64,000 bases of DNA from positions 218,501-282,500 of the forward strand of contig OZ025740.1 of assembly GCA_964019335.1 (NCBI GenBank), given 5' to 3'. Below the pieces are notes generated by a model. It did no database searches and was not told the origin of the DNA. It was given only the letters and a program-made list of their open reading frames with translations. The first letter of the stretch is position 1, and every line of letters begins with the position of its first letter. Made by a program: the position numbers and the translations under genes. This document shows, piece by piece, positions 56,045-64,000 of this stretch. The DNA is from Diplonema japonicum (Eukaryota; Euglenozoa; Diplonemea; Diplonemida; Diplonemidae).

Positions 56045-59000
56045 CTATCTTGTGTTGTTACCCTTCTGCGTCGCTGCATTTTTATCGGCAGATGGGGTGG
56101 GGATACTTCGGGTAGGTTCGAGGTAGGTCGGCACGAACTTGTCGCTCCAGTCGTCTCTCCCCGGTGAACCGGTTGCGAGTCGCTGTTCGAGGATGAAGCG
56201 CACCTTGTCGTACGATGCGAATGTGGGTCTGCAGGTATACCCTCGGATCCGTTTGTTTGCACCAATGGATCGGAGGGAGGATGTCAAGAAAGGTTTCCCG
56301 GGGATAGGAGGGGGTCGTGCTTTCTTTTCGGCCACCTCTGACAGTTTTGTCAGAACTTTAGCTAGCCGGTTTGCACGCTTACGTACGTCAGCCGTATCTT
56401 CCAAGATGAGCTGTTTGGTCGTGGCCTCAAAGTCGAGTGCGAGCTCTATCCTTGAGACTGAACCATGTGGGCTCCACTGCAGCATGCGAAGCCATTTGAG
56501 CACTTCTGGGACAATCGTATCCCCTTGGAAGTGTTTCAGTCCGTTGTTCTTGTACCAATCCAGGCTTGGCACCGAGCACCCTCTTCCAACCAGCGGTCTG
56601 TTCCAAGGGAACCTTTCTACCGCGGCCTTCTTCGTTTCCTGCTTCGCGCTCACTCTCCTGATGATCGCAAGCAGCATCTGTTGTATTACCTCTGGCCGTT
56701 CCGTCTTACATTCCAGAGGGATGATGCCGTGTAGTGCAAGGCAGCGTGTGATCCCCTCTTGCCTGTATGCATGCATTGCAGGGGCGAACTCAGGTGCACC
56801 GCGTACCTCTTCGTGTGCCTTGCATTTCCAGAACGTGTGTATGGTGTACTCGTCTTGCGTGGTGAAGAGCGCCTCACACCCAATACATTGTACCTCTGGT
56901 TCGACGATCGGGTAGCTGCGGAACATGGCACCCGTGATCATCCTCAAGCCAAGTCGTTCCTCTTGCACGGACCTGGCACTCTTCCACACCTCGTTAGTGC
57001 GGACTTCGTCAATTGCGCGGCCGACACCAATAAAGGAGGGTCTGCCTTTGGCAACTGCGTTCCTTCTGATCGCTTTCGTCACTCGCCGTATCTCATGACC
57101 TCTGGCAGCTTTATGCACGCCCAAGAGGGCCCTGGCCCAAGGCCATCCGAGCTTGGCTGGTTCCAGAAGACGCAGGAGTGTTCCTATGGGACCAGCGGAC
57201 CTCATATTCTTCGTGTACTTCTTCCGGATCTTTCTTGCACGCTTTCGTATTCTTCGATTTTCCGCTAGCCTCAGGACGGTGCCCGCCGTCTTGTAGGCAA
57301 AGGCAGCAAGAGGGTCGTGTGTGTGGCCCGGTAGTGCGATGTTCAAGAGCGCGCCCGATGAGCGCGTGGTGTTGTACGGACCCCACAGACAATCTGTTAC
57401 AGCGATCCTAAGGGCGTCGATCTTCGCGTTTGACGGTGGGGCATATGGCGCACCGTATAAGGCAGCGGGTAGAATAGATTGGCTCACGATGAGGGCTTTC
57501 TTTGTAAAGGGTAGTTGTAACGCGGCCAGTCTCTTGGCTGTCTCGACCGCTTTCTCCACCCTCTTGTTGTCAGCCCTACCTTTCCTTTCCATTGACAGAG
57601 TGACTCCAAGGATCTTCACCTTCTTCTTCGTAGCAAACGTAAATCCACCCTGTCGTAGAGTTGACGTATACTTCTTCACGGTGCTGAAAGCAAGCGTCTT
57701 CTCGTGGTTCAGAGCCATCCCTGTGATTTTACAGAACTCGGATACTCTATCAACAGCTCGCTGTACGTGTCGTTCTGACTTCCTGCTGTACATCGTCACA
57801 TCATCGGCGTATGAGGTAGTTTTTGCCTTCGTCAAGTGTCCGATTTCTTTGACCATGATCGACAGCAGTGCGTTGATCAGAACGGCCGACAGCGGGCACC
57901 CCTGGAGGATTCCATTGTCCACGTGTAGCACCTCGCCTACCCCAAGCGGTAGTTTTAGTCGGCGTTGCAGATTCTCATACACGTATCGCATCGGACGGGT
58001 GATGGATACGCTCAGGCCAAGGTCCTCTACTAACGAAAGGGCAATCTCCTGCGGAACTCGATCAAAGCACTTTTGGAAGTCCAGCGCTAAGCCATACAGT
58101 GGCCTCCCACCTAGGAGTGCATCCTCTACCATTGTCGATATGTCCATGAGGACATGGTCAGCTCCGTGTTTGGGCCTGAAGCCGTGCATGGTGGGATCGA
58201 TCCATTTCTCCTGCCATTCGAGAACATGTTTGAGTCGGACACAGGCCCACAGGCGGTAAATCACACTGGTGACGGTGATCGGTCGATGGTCAAGCGGTTG
58301 GCCTGTACCATTTTTCGGGAGCATCGAGATCAACGCAGTCATCACAGTGTCGGGCCAACGACCCTGTAGCTCAATAGCATTGAAAAGGTCCGCGAATGAG
58401 CCAAGAACATCGTCCGGCAGACAATGGAGCTCAGCAAAGCGCCACCCGTCAACAGCACACGCAGTCTTCTTCTTCGTTCTCGCGAGGACTACGCGCAAGT
58501 CCTGCACCGTAATCAGAGGACATGTCATTTCGGTGCGTTTGATGAACTGTCCGTAGGTCGCTTTGAATTTCTTGTACGACGGCTTGGTCTCTCCGTTTCC
58601 GAAGAGGCAGAAAACTTTCGCCCAATGCTGCTCCAAGGTCCTCAACATTTCGACTGCGTTAGCGGTGATCTGCCCACTGTCGCGCCGTACGGTTTGCGTG
58701 GTCTTCGTTTCTTGTTCCACCGTACCATCCTTTAAAAATGCCGTCACACGTTTACGGTCCGTGCCAAACTCTTCCGCAGTCCACCTCGCGTACTCCTTGT
58801 TCCGGTGTCTCTTGTTGCGGCTGATTATCTCAGCGTTCGACTTCGCAGCCCTACCCCTAAGCTCAGCCATCGCCGTGTAAATCTCGTCGTTACAAGACCA
58901 ATCTTGGGGGTCGGGTCTCTCAGTCCATAGCTTCAGACGCACTGCAGTGGTGTACACGTTACGTATCTGTGCCCTCATCTCGTGCGACATGCATCCTATC

Positions 59001-60421
59001 GCGGGTGTTTCTTCCATTCGTCGGATCAATGATTTAATCTTCCGCTTAAGGATCGCGACTTGGTTCTCTTTGCAGGTCGCTGCCCCACACCCTTCATGAT
59101 TCGACGGTGCGGAAATCTCCCGAAGCACCGGTTGCCGCAAGTCTCCTCGCCCCCGCTGTGTGAGATCGGCTCCTAGGAGGTCCTCAACAGCGACGGCTAG
59201 GTATCGAATGGCCGAGTTCAGGTTAGTCAGCAGGGTAGTGTTGAAGATTCTGCGGTCGAACAAGCCAGGCGTTCCCGTGATGACGGTGTTCGGACATTTG
59301 AGCTGTCTGGGTACCTTGTACATGGGTACAAGTTGCCGCATGGCTGGTAACTTCAGCGTCACAGTTAGCGCTCGATGCGACGGCACGCCTATGTCTTCAG
59401 TAACACAGGACACAAGCGCTGCAGCAGCTATGGGGTTCATCAGGATGTAGTCGGGTCTTGTGGCTGCAACGGCAGTAACGTAGGTGGGGCTTGGGTCCCT
59501 CCCTTGATGTTTTGCAAACATCGCGGATGCGTCCACCCAGTGCGTGTTAAGCGCATGTTGCAATGTAGGAGATGCATCGATTGTAGTGTTCATATCTCCA
59601 ACTACAATGATCGGGACCTGGCCTAGCGATATCCGCAATCGGTTTAGGATATTGCAAAGTAAGGTTTCGCGAGCAGCGACTCCAGCCTTCGACTTATCAA
59701 CATCGGCGTACAGGTTAACTACGTGTAACCACCTGTTGCCTTCACCCATCGCGTACATTACATGTTGGAATCTCGTCTGCTGTCCAACATCCGGGAGGAC
59801 ATGCTGTTCTATGCAGGTGCCGGGAATACGGTATAATGTGGCGACGCCTCCCCTCTCCGCTAAGGTTGGGGATTCAACACCGTCCAGCATCAGTCCACGT
59901 TGCGGTTTCCCAAATATGACACGCCTCTGCGTCATACCCGGATCCCCCTTCATTGTTGTAGCCACTTGGAATTGTGTCGTAGCCGTCAGCGCCGTCTCCT
60001 GAACACACAGGATATTGGCTGTTACCTTCTTGAGGATGTGGAATGTGTTGTTCCACGAAGTAACGTTAACCGATGTTATCGTCACTGTGTCGCACGTTTT
60101 CGCATCACCTATCGATGTCAAGGGCGGACGCGGAACACTACCTTTCGTGCCTTGAGGTTCTCCCGCTGGAACGTAGAAGTCCTTCCATAATCCTGTCGTC
60201 TTCACCTTGAGGGATATCTTCTTGCATGGCGGGCCAGGGTTGGGGTGCACATCACCATCAGCTAACAGCCTGAGGAGTGCCTCCATCGCGATGTTTGAAT
60301 ATGCATGTTTTTGGTTGCATATTCGGGGAAGGGAGAAGTAGGGGCTCATGCTAAACACTGAAGGGGGGTAGCAGAGCAGGGGAACACTGATTGGGAGGAA
60401 GATCATGATACGGGTCCTCAT
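56045..60421 (-). CDS. Retrotransposon ORF2: 2A-like, endonuclease, reverse transcriptase
   Basis: The ATG at 60421 gives 1,458 residues; the frame opens further upstream only in the shadow of ORF1. A hydrophobic start leads to GDVHPNPGP at residues 56-64, a 2A-like ribosome-skipping motif. The AP endonuclease (about 95-355) has ITSVNVTSWN, CVQETALT, VVGDMNTTID, DYILMNP and PSHRAL. The RT (about 650-940) has VDGWRFAELH, LDHRPITVTS, ALDFQKCFDRVPQEIA, NGILQGCPLSAVLINALLS and the catalytic SYADDVTMYS near 870. A finger C-x2-C...H...W-x-C (CIGCEALFTT, then HTFWKC) lies near 1180, and GSVSRIELALDFEATT near 1320. No RNase H domain was recognised. All visible catalytic residues are intact, so the element may be active. 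It cleaves target DNA and primes reverse transcription from the nick. Confidence 0.9.
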   Translation of the reverse strand: MRTRIMIFLPISVPLLCYPPSVFSMSPYFSLPRICNQKHAYSNIAMEALLRLLADGDVHPNPGPPCKKISLKVKTTGLWKDFYVPAGEPQGTKGSVPRPPLTSIGDAKTCDTVTITSVNVTSWNNTFHILKKVTANILCVQETALTATTQFQVATTMKGDPGMTQRRVIFGKPQRGLMLDGVESPTLAERGGVATLYRIPGTCIEQHVLPDVGQQTRFQHVMYAMGEGNRWLHVVNLYADVDKSKAGVAARETLLCNILNRLRISLGQVPIIVVGDMNTTIDASPTLQHALNTHWVDASAMFAKHQGRDPSPTYVTAVAATRPDYILMNPIAAAALVSCVTEDIGVPSHRALTVTLKLPAMRQLVPMYKVPRQLKCPNTVITGTPGLFDRRIFNTTLLTNLNSAIRYLAVAVEDLLGADLTQRGRGDLRQPVLREISAPSNHEGCGAATCKENQVAILKRKIKSLIRRMEETPAIGCMSHEMRAQIRNVYTTAVRLKLWTERPDPQDWSCNDEIYTAMAELRGRAAKSNAEIISRNKRHRNKEYARWTAEEFGTDRKRVTAFLKDGTVEQETKTTQTVRRDSGQITANAVEMLRTLEQHWAKVFCLFGNGETKPSYKKFKATYGQFIKRTEMTCPLITVQDLRVVLARTKKKTACAVDGWRFAELHCLPDDVLGSFADLFNAIELQGRWPDTVMTALISMLPKNGTGQPLDHRPITVTSVIYRLWACVRLKHVLEWQEKWIDPTMHGFRPKHGADHVLMDISTMVEDALLGGRPLYGLALDFQKCFDRVPQEIALSLVEDLGLSVSITRPMRYVYENLQRRLKLPLGVGEVLHVDNGILQGCPLSAVLINALLSIMVKEIGHLTKAKTTSYADDVTMYSRKSERHVQRAVDRVSEFCKITGMALNHEKTLAFSTVKKYTSTLRQGGFTFATKKKVKILGVTLSMERKGRADNKRVEKAVETAKRLAALQLPFTKKALIVSQSILPAALYGAPYAPPSNAKIDALRIAVTDCLWGPYNTTRSSGALLNIALPGHTHDPLAAFAYKTAGTVLRLAENRRIRKRARKIRKKYTKNMRSAGPIGTLLRLLEPAKLGWPWARALLGVHKAARGHEIRRVTKAIRRNAVAKGRPSFIGVGRAIDEVRTNEVWKSARSVQEERLGLRMITGAMFRSYPIVEPEVQCIGCEALFTTQDEYTIHTFWKCKAHEEVRGAPEFAPAMHAYRQEGITRCLALHGIIPLECKTERPEVIQQMLLAIIRRVSAKQETKKAAVERFPWNRPLVGRGCSVPSLDWYKNNGLKHFQGDTIVPEVLKWLRMLQWSPHGSVSRIELALDFEATTKQLILEDTADVRKRANRLAKVLTKLSEVAEKKARPPPIPGKPFLTSSLRSIGANKRIRGYTCRPTFASYDKVRFILEQRLATGSPGRDDWSDKFVPTYLEPTRSIPTPSADKNAATQKGNNTR
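60230..60256 (-). other. 2A-like ribosome-skipping motif
   Basis: The codons encode GDVHPNPGP. NPG-P is the invariant core of 2A peptides, where the ribosome skips the Gly-Pro bond and continues. Similar motifs sit at the N-terminus of endonuclease ORFs in other non-LTR elements, including trypanosome L1Tc. The upstream Leu-rich stretch (EALLRLLAD) is typical. Skipping would release the first 63 residues. Confidence 0.75.
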
Positions 60422-62541
60422 CTTTGGCGATGTGTGCTCTTCCCTGTTGCACACTTCTGATGTTGTTGTTTTTGTTGATGTTGTTGTAGAAGTTGTTGAG
60501 TTGCGCCTAGCTGTTGCACCATAGGCGCCATTGCCTGCGCGATCAACCTTTGTACCACATCGGTAGCTCCAAGCGGGTCTTGGGTGGGCGGGGTCGGTTC
60601 TGGTTTCTTGGTAGCGGTAACCTGCTGTACGGCCTGCTGCAGTTGCTGGATCTGTTGGACGATGGGTTTCAGTGCCTCTGCGATGATGCCGTTCACCATG
60701 TCCGCCCAGTTCGGTGGTGTAGGCTGCGGGGACGACAACGAAGGTTGTTGGGGTTTCCAGGCGCTCGTCGTGCCACCTTGGAACGTCACAGTCCCGCCGA
60801 TCCCTACACCTTCCTTCTTCGCCTTCGGGTTTTTCGCCTTTGGGTTTTTCGCCTTCGGGTCTCTCGCATTCGGGTTCTTCGCCTTCGCCCCAGCCGTCTT
60901 TTTCGGTCTTTGGTTTACCACAGTCTTCGATGTCACGTCGCCCTTCTCCGCGTCGGTCTCCTCCATCTTGGCGTCCACTCGGCGCTCGTTCTTCTTCCTT
61001 AGCAGTCCGATCCCACCGAACAGCGGCACCTCGAACCCGGGTGGCTCCTTCTGTGCTAGCAGCATCCACCTTTTGGTCGACCCTCTTAGGGATGACCGAG
61101 TCACCTCGACCGTCCACCCCCATGCAGCCAACATCATCTTGAGCTCTGTTGGTCTCATGTCGCGTGGCACCTTCTCCAGATACCAAGCCTCCGTCTGCGG
61201 TGTCGCTAGACCCTTGGCTTCGAGGTTCTTCCGGAGTTCGTTCTCCGCTGTACCCGGCGCCACACGAATACCAACCCGCTGTCGCTGGTCCACCGCAACC
61301 CCAGCGTATTGCTGGTACTTCTGTGCCACCGAGACGGCCATCTCGAGTGTCATACCCTTCTTCAGCCACACCACGCTGTCAGAGGTCTCATCCATCGGCA
61401 GCCTTGCGGTGATCCCGTCCTTGCCACTCCTACCTAGTAGCTCCGGTGCTCTGTTGGATGCCACACAGACCGTGGTCTTCGCGCACTCCGGGTATACCCT
61501 CGGCCTGGAGAGGTCGAAGTCCTTACCTCCAACCCAGGTGGTGAACATTTTGTTGGCCTCATCCAACGAGGACTTCTTGTGTAGCGTGAGATGCACCAGC
61601 GTCGTGCACTTCTTCTTGATGGTTTCCGCCTGTCTTGCCATGGGGGCGAGATCGGACCAACCCATATGTGACATCCAAACTGTCAGTGATGTCGTGCCGG
61701 AGCGGTCTGGAAGGTCAAACGCGACTTGTTGCTTCTTGCCAGGGATCGCTGGTAGCGGTTGGCGGGAGATGAGAGTGAGGTGCTCCGGTTTGTGGTGCGA
61801 CAGGTGCCATTCGCACGCTGCCATGTCTTCCTGCTCGACTAGCATGACACCACAGCAGTTTTCCGTCACACCGATGATGTCTGTAATGATCGGGAATGTC
61901 CAATCCAATTCGCGCAGCTTCAAGTTCGCAAATGTTTTCGGTGGGAGGGGTTCCTTCCCGGCGATCATCTCCGGGAGGGATGCGGTCTCCGGCCGTACCA
62001 GGACTGGGTTGGTCGTCAACAGGCCGTCCGGGCCGTCCGCGTCTTCCTTCTTCAGGGCGTAGTATTCACCCCCGATCTCAGCCAGCCAGCCGACTGGCAC
62101 CCCCTGCGCGTGGCCAATCATCTGTGTAGTGATGACCTCCCCGTCCGTCTTGACGAGCCCAATGGGCGCGCCAATGCGCTCCGCGTAAGCGAGGATGGCG
62201 ACTTCGTCGCCCCTTGCATTCCACTTCCTCAGGCTCGCGACGTAGTCGTCGAGCCTGACGGCAAGGAACCTCGCGTACAGCTCCTTGTTCGACTCCATCA
62301 CCGACGCAACCAACTCGCGGATCGTCGCTTCGGCGCTTACCTCTCCGTGTCTGATAAAGGAGAGACAGCGAAATAGTTGTCCTCCTTGGTTACCGCATGA
62401 ACGCAGGCGGAAACCGTAGCTCCTCACCTGCCCGTCGTACCACTTACGCACCTGATGTGCCCACCCCTTCTCGCTCGTCTCTTCGCGGCCGAAGCCCCCG
62501 GGCGGCGCCTCCGAGGAGGCGGACGAGCCGGGTTTTGTCAT
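60418..62541 (-). CDS. Retrotransposon ORF1: OTU-like domain plus basic coiled tail
   Basis: The ATG at 62541 gives 707 residues. Residues about 40-175 resemble an OTU domain: GNQGGQLFRCLSFI in place of DGDCLFRAVS, then WNARGDEVAILAYAERIGAP and WLAEIGGEYYALKK. The catalytic Cys position holds Gln and the His is not obvious, so it is probably not a protease. The central part includes VPRDMRPTELKMMLAAWGW. A basic KNPKAKNPKAK repeat and a Gln-rich probable coiled coil (QQIQQLQQAVQQV, LLQQHQQKQQHQ) form the C-terminus, suiting an RNA-binding, multimerising ORF1 protein. Its TGA (60420-60418) overlaps the ORF2 ATG as ATGA, suggesting termination-reinitiation. No zinc knuckle is seen. Confidence 0.8.
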   Translation of the reverse strand: MTKPGSSASSEAPPGGFGREETSEKGWAHQVRKWYDGQVRSYGFRLRSCGNQGGQLFRCLSFIRHGEVSAEATIRELVASVMESNKELYARFLAVRLDDYVASLRKWNARGDEVAILAYAERIGAPIGLVKTDGEVITTQMIGHAQGVPVGWLAEIGGEYYALKKEDADGPDGLLTTNPVLVRPETASLPEMIAGKEPLPPKTFANLKLRELDWTFPIITDIIGVTENCCGVMLVEQEDMAACEWHLSHHKPEHLTLISRQPLPAIPGKKQQVAFDLPDRSGTTSLTVWMSHMGWSDLAPMARQAETIKKKCTTLVHLTLHKKSSLDEANKMFTTWVGGKDFDLSRPRVYPECAKTTVCVASNRAPELLGRSGKDGITARLPMDETSDSVVWLKKGMTLEMAVSVAQKYQQYAGVAVDQRQRVGIRVAPGTAENELRKNLEAKGLATPQTEAWYLEKVPRDMRPTELKMMLAAWGWTVEVTRSSLRGSTKRWMLLAQKEPPGFEVPLFGGIGLLRKKNERRVDAKMEETDAEKGDVTSKTVVNQRPKKTAGAKAKNPNARDPKAKNPKAKNPKAKKEGVGIGGTVTFQGGTTSAWKPQQPSLSSPQPTPPNWADMVNGIIAEALKPIVQQIQQLQQAVQQVTATKKPEPTPPTQDPLGATDVVQRLIAQAMAPMVQQLGATQQLLQQHQQKQQHQKCATGKSTHRQR

Positions 62542-63533
62542 TTTGAATGATTTGATAGTTTACCCAGTAACCCCCTAAAAAAGAAAAAGAAAAAAAGATC
62601 AGAAAATATATGAGCAAAAAAAAGTATAAAGAAAATATATAATAAGCCCCTATTGCCGCCAAGGGCCAGGTAAAAAAAAAAAGGGGGAGGTGGTGAGACA
62701 AAGTGGAGGGAAACATATATATATATATATATTTGTAACTCAGATTTTTTTCTTCAGTTTTGCATAGCAGTTGTGCAAAGCAGCATGCAATGCAAGGAAA
62801 GAGAGGGGGGGGGGTGAAAAAAAGGCTGGCTTGTAGGTAATCATACCACAGGGAACAGCTGTTAAGCTAATATAATTTGTATAGCATAATAAAAAAAAAA
62901 TAAAAAAAAATAAAAAGAAAAGATAGATAGTTTGGAGAAGGTTAAAAAAAAGGAAGGTGTTTTCTTTTTTTCTTTTTTTTTTGGAACCTTCTTACCCCCC
63001 CCCCCCCCCCCCCCAACTTCCTTTTTGGGATGGTGCAAGCGGGTTTTTTTTCTTTTTTCTCCCACTATTGCTTTAAAAATATACTAAAAAGAACACGCAG
63101 GTGTTGCAATCAAAACCAAAAAAAAAGGGGGTTCTTTCTTTAAAAGCCTCGATTTCTTTTTATTCTTTTTTTTTTTTTTGTTCTTCTTTTGAAAGAATAA
63201 AAAGTGAGAAGAGAGAGAGAGAGAGAGAGATTAAAAAAAAAAAATTGTTGTTTGTTAAAGCCGAACATAGCCTGCTAACAATTCATTTTACAATTTTTGA
63301 TTTTTTTTTTTTCTTGTTTAAATGTTTACGCAGATGTTGAAGTGGAAGCAAACACACAAAACCCTATAGAAATATAATTCACTCCTGAAAGGGAAAAAAA
63401 CTCCCCCCCCCACAGACTTCATCAGAAAAAATTGAATAGGTCAACTATGATGAGATGACCGGTGTTTGTACGCGTCGGTGAGAATCTTGGAGCTGCTTTA
63501 ACTACGTTCCTACAAGTCAAAAGACGAGTTCTT

Positions 63534-63577
<44 letters not shown>

Positions 63578-63721
63578 AAAAAAAGTAAAGTACCGTGTTT
63601 GTACCCAATGCCGAACGAAAAATATTTGGAACGGAGAATTTTTTTGGAATTTTTTTCTTCCCCCCCCAGAGAAATTGGGGTTTTTTTTTTTAGAACAGAA
63701 TTAAATATGGGAACAAACGCG

Positions 63722-63753
<32 letters not shown>

Positions 63754-64000
63754 CCTTTTGGTTACTTTTCCGCTCTATATTAAGTACAAATACGATTTCA
63801 AGTTTTTAAAATCATTATAAAAATGTGGAAGGTAAAAAAATAAAATACTGAACAGAAAAAAATAAAAAGAAGAAAAAAAAAGAAAAAAAAAGTGAGAGGA
63901 AAGAAATTGTAGGTCAGAATAACTCCTCCAGTAGCCTTTTTAAGTAGTTAAGAAGAACCCACAAATACCCGGAGAAAAACAAACCCGAACAGTTGTCTAC
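62542..64000. other. Low-complexity DNA upstream of the retrotransposon
   Basis: A short segment next to 62541 may be the element's 5' untranslated region. The rest is A/T/C/G runs, an (AT)n array at 62717-62731, a GA array near 63210 and a weak third copy of the TAACAATTCATT element at 63274-63325. No gene is supported. Confidence 0.55.

Larger units (their letters stand above)
56005..62541 (-). mobile_element. Apparently intact two-ORF non-LTR retrotransposon (element D)
   Basis: About 6.5 kb on the minus strand with two long uninterrupted ORFs overlapping by ATGA and an A/T-rich 3' end (CAACCAAAGCCCCATTTTTT on the minus strand). No LTRs or target-site duplications were identified, partly because both flanks are low complexity. 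The domain order is OTU-like, basic and coiled region, 2A-like peptide, AP endonuclease, RT, C2HC finger, conserved C-terminal block. Elements A, B, C and E are degraded relatives. Confidence 0.85.

Noticed and set aside
60422-61369. N-terminal extension of the retrotransposon ORF2 into ORF1
   Set aside because: The extension is Arg/Gly/Glu-rich out-of-frame reading of ORF1 codons. The ATG at 60421 overlapping the ORF1 stop and the following 2A-like leader make a better start.
1-64000. tRNA, rRNA, CRISPR arrays, telomeric repeats or a spliced-leader gene
   Set aside because: No TTAGGG-type arrays, no regularly spaced direct repeats with unique spacers, no rRNA-like blocks and no linear tRNA were seen. 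Repeats present are microsatellites, minisatellites or transposon parts.

Overview
The window looks like nuclear DNA of a free-living protist, most probably a euglenozoan and perhaps a diplonemid (confidence about 0.5). The reasons are these. Most host genes are long, intronless and on the minus strand, several of them only 110-150 bp apart. Pyrimidine-rich tracts followed by AG and an A-rich leader lie just upstream of many ATGs, as expected for spliced-leader trans-splicing. The adenylyl cyclase domains resemble trypanosome receptor cyclases (FTDIQGST, EVKTIGD, and a YDYFGGTVN block). The non-LTR elements carry a 2A-like NPGP motif, known from ingi/L1Tc elements. Two conventional GT-AG introns can be inferred inside DNA transposons, so cis-splicing also exists. 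Intergenic DNA is full of homopolymers and microsatellites.

Layout. 1-1.1 kb holds nothing recognisable. 1.1-2.0 kb encodes an NTF2-like plus Cys/His-rich protein (minus strand). From 2.1 to 28.3 kb runs a tandem array of class III adenylyl cyclase genes on the minus strand: one 3' fragment and five intact copies at 2850-5039, 16511-18712, 21678-23786, 23934-26063 and 26174-28282. The array is broken by two mobile-element blocks. The 5.3-16.3 kb block contains a truncated F-box gene, a TTAA-flanked piggyBac element with its catalytic core deleted, a TTAA-flanked non-autonomous element carrying a piece of retrotransposon, a 98-bp TTAA mini-element, an unrecognised DNA transposon with about 240-bp terminal inverted repeats, and a hAT element with a 47-nt intron. 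The 18.8-21.4 kb block is a 5'-truncated non-LTR retrotransposon.

28.9-29.5 kb on the plus strand is an exon-like piece of a CNG/HCN/EAG-type cation channel. 30.2-33.5 kb encodes a surface-type protein (LVIVD propeller, Thr/Pro repeats, multi-pass membrane region) split into two overlapping frames. Then come an ABCG half-transporter (34.4-36.2 kb), a duplicated GT92-like/PAN protein (37.1-40.1 kb), an internally deleted OTU-RT retroelement (40.9-43.5 kb), a large charged repeat protein with one membrane anchor (44.4-47.5 kb) and two secreted sulfatases (48.4-49.9 and 52.3-53.9 kb). 56.0-62.5 kb is an apparently intact two-ORF non-LTR retrotransposon with an OTU-like ORF1, an ATGA-coupled ORF2, a 2A-like peptide, an AP endonuclease, a reverse transcriptase, a C2HC finger and a conserved C-terminal block. 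62.5-64 kb is low-complexity.

Functional themes are membrane-linked cAMP signalling, secreted or surface carbohydrate and sulfate-ester processing, and a rich mobile-element community. No tRNA, rRNA, CRISPR or spliced-leader gene was recognised. Homology calls are by eye from motifs. No searches were run.
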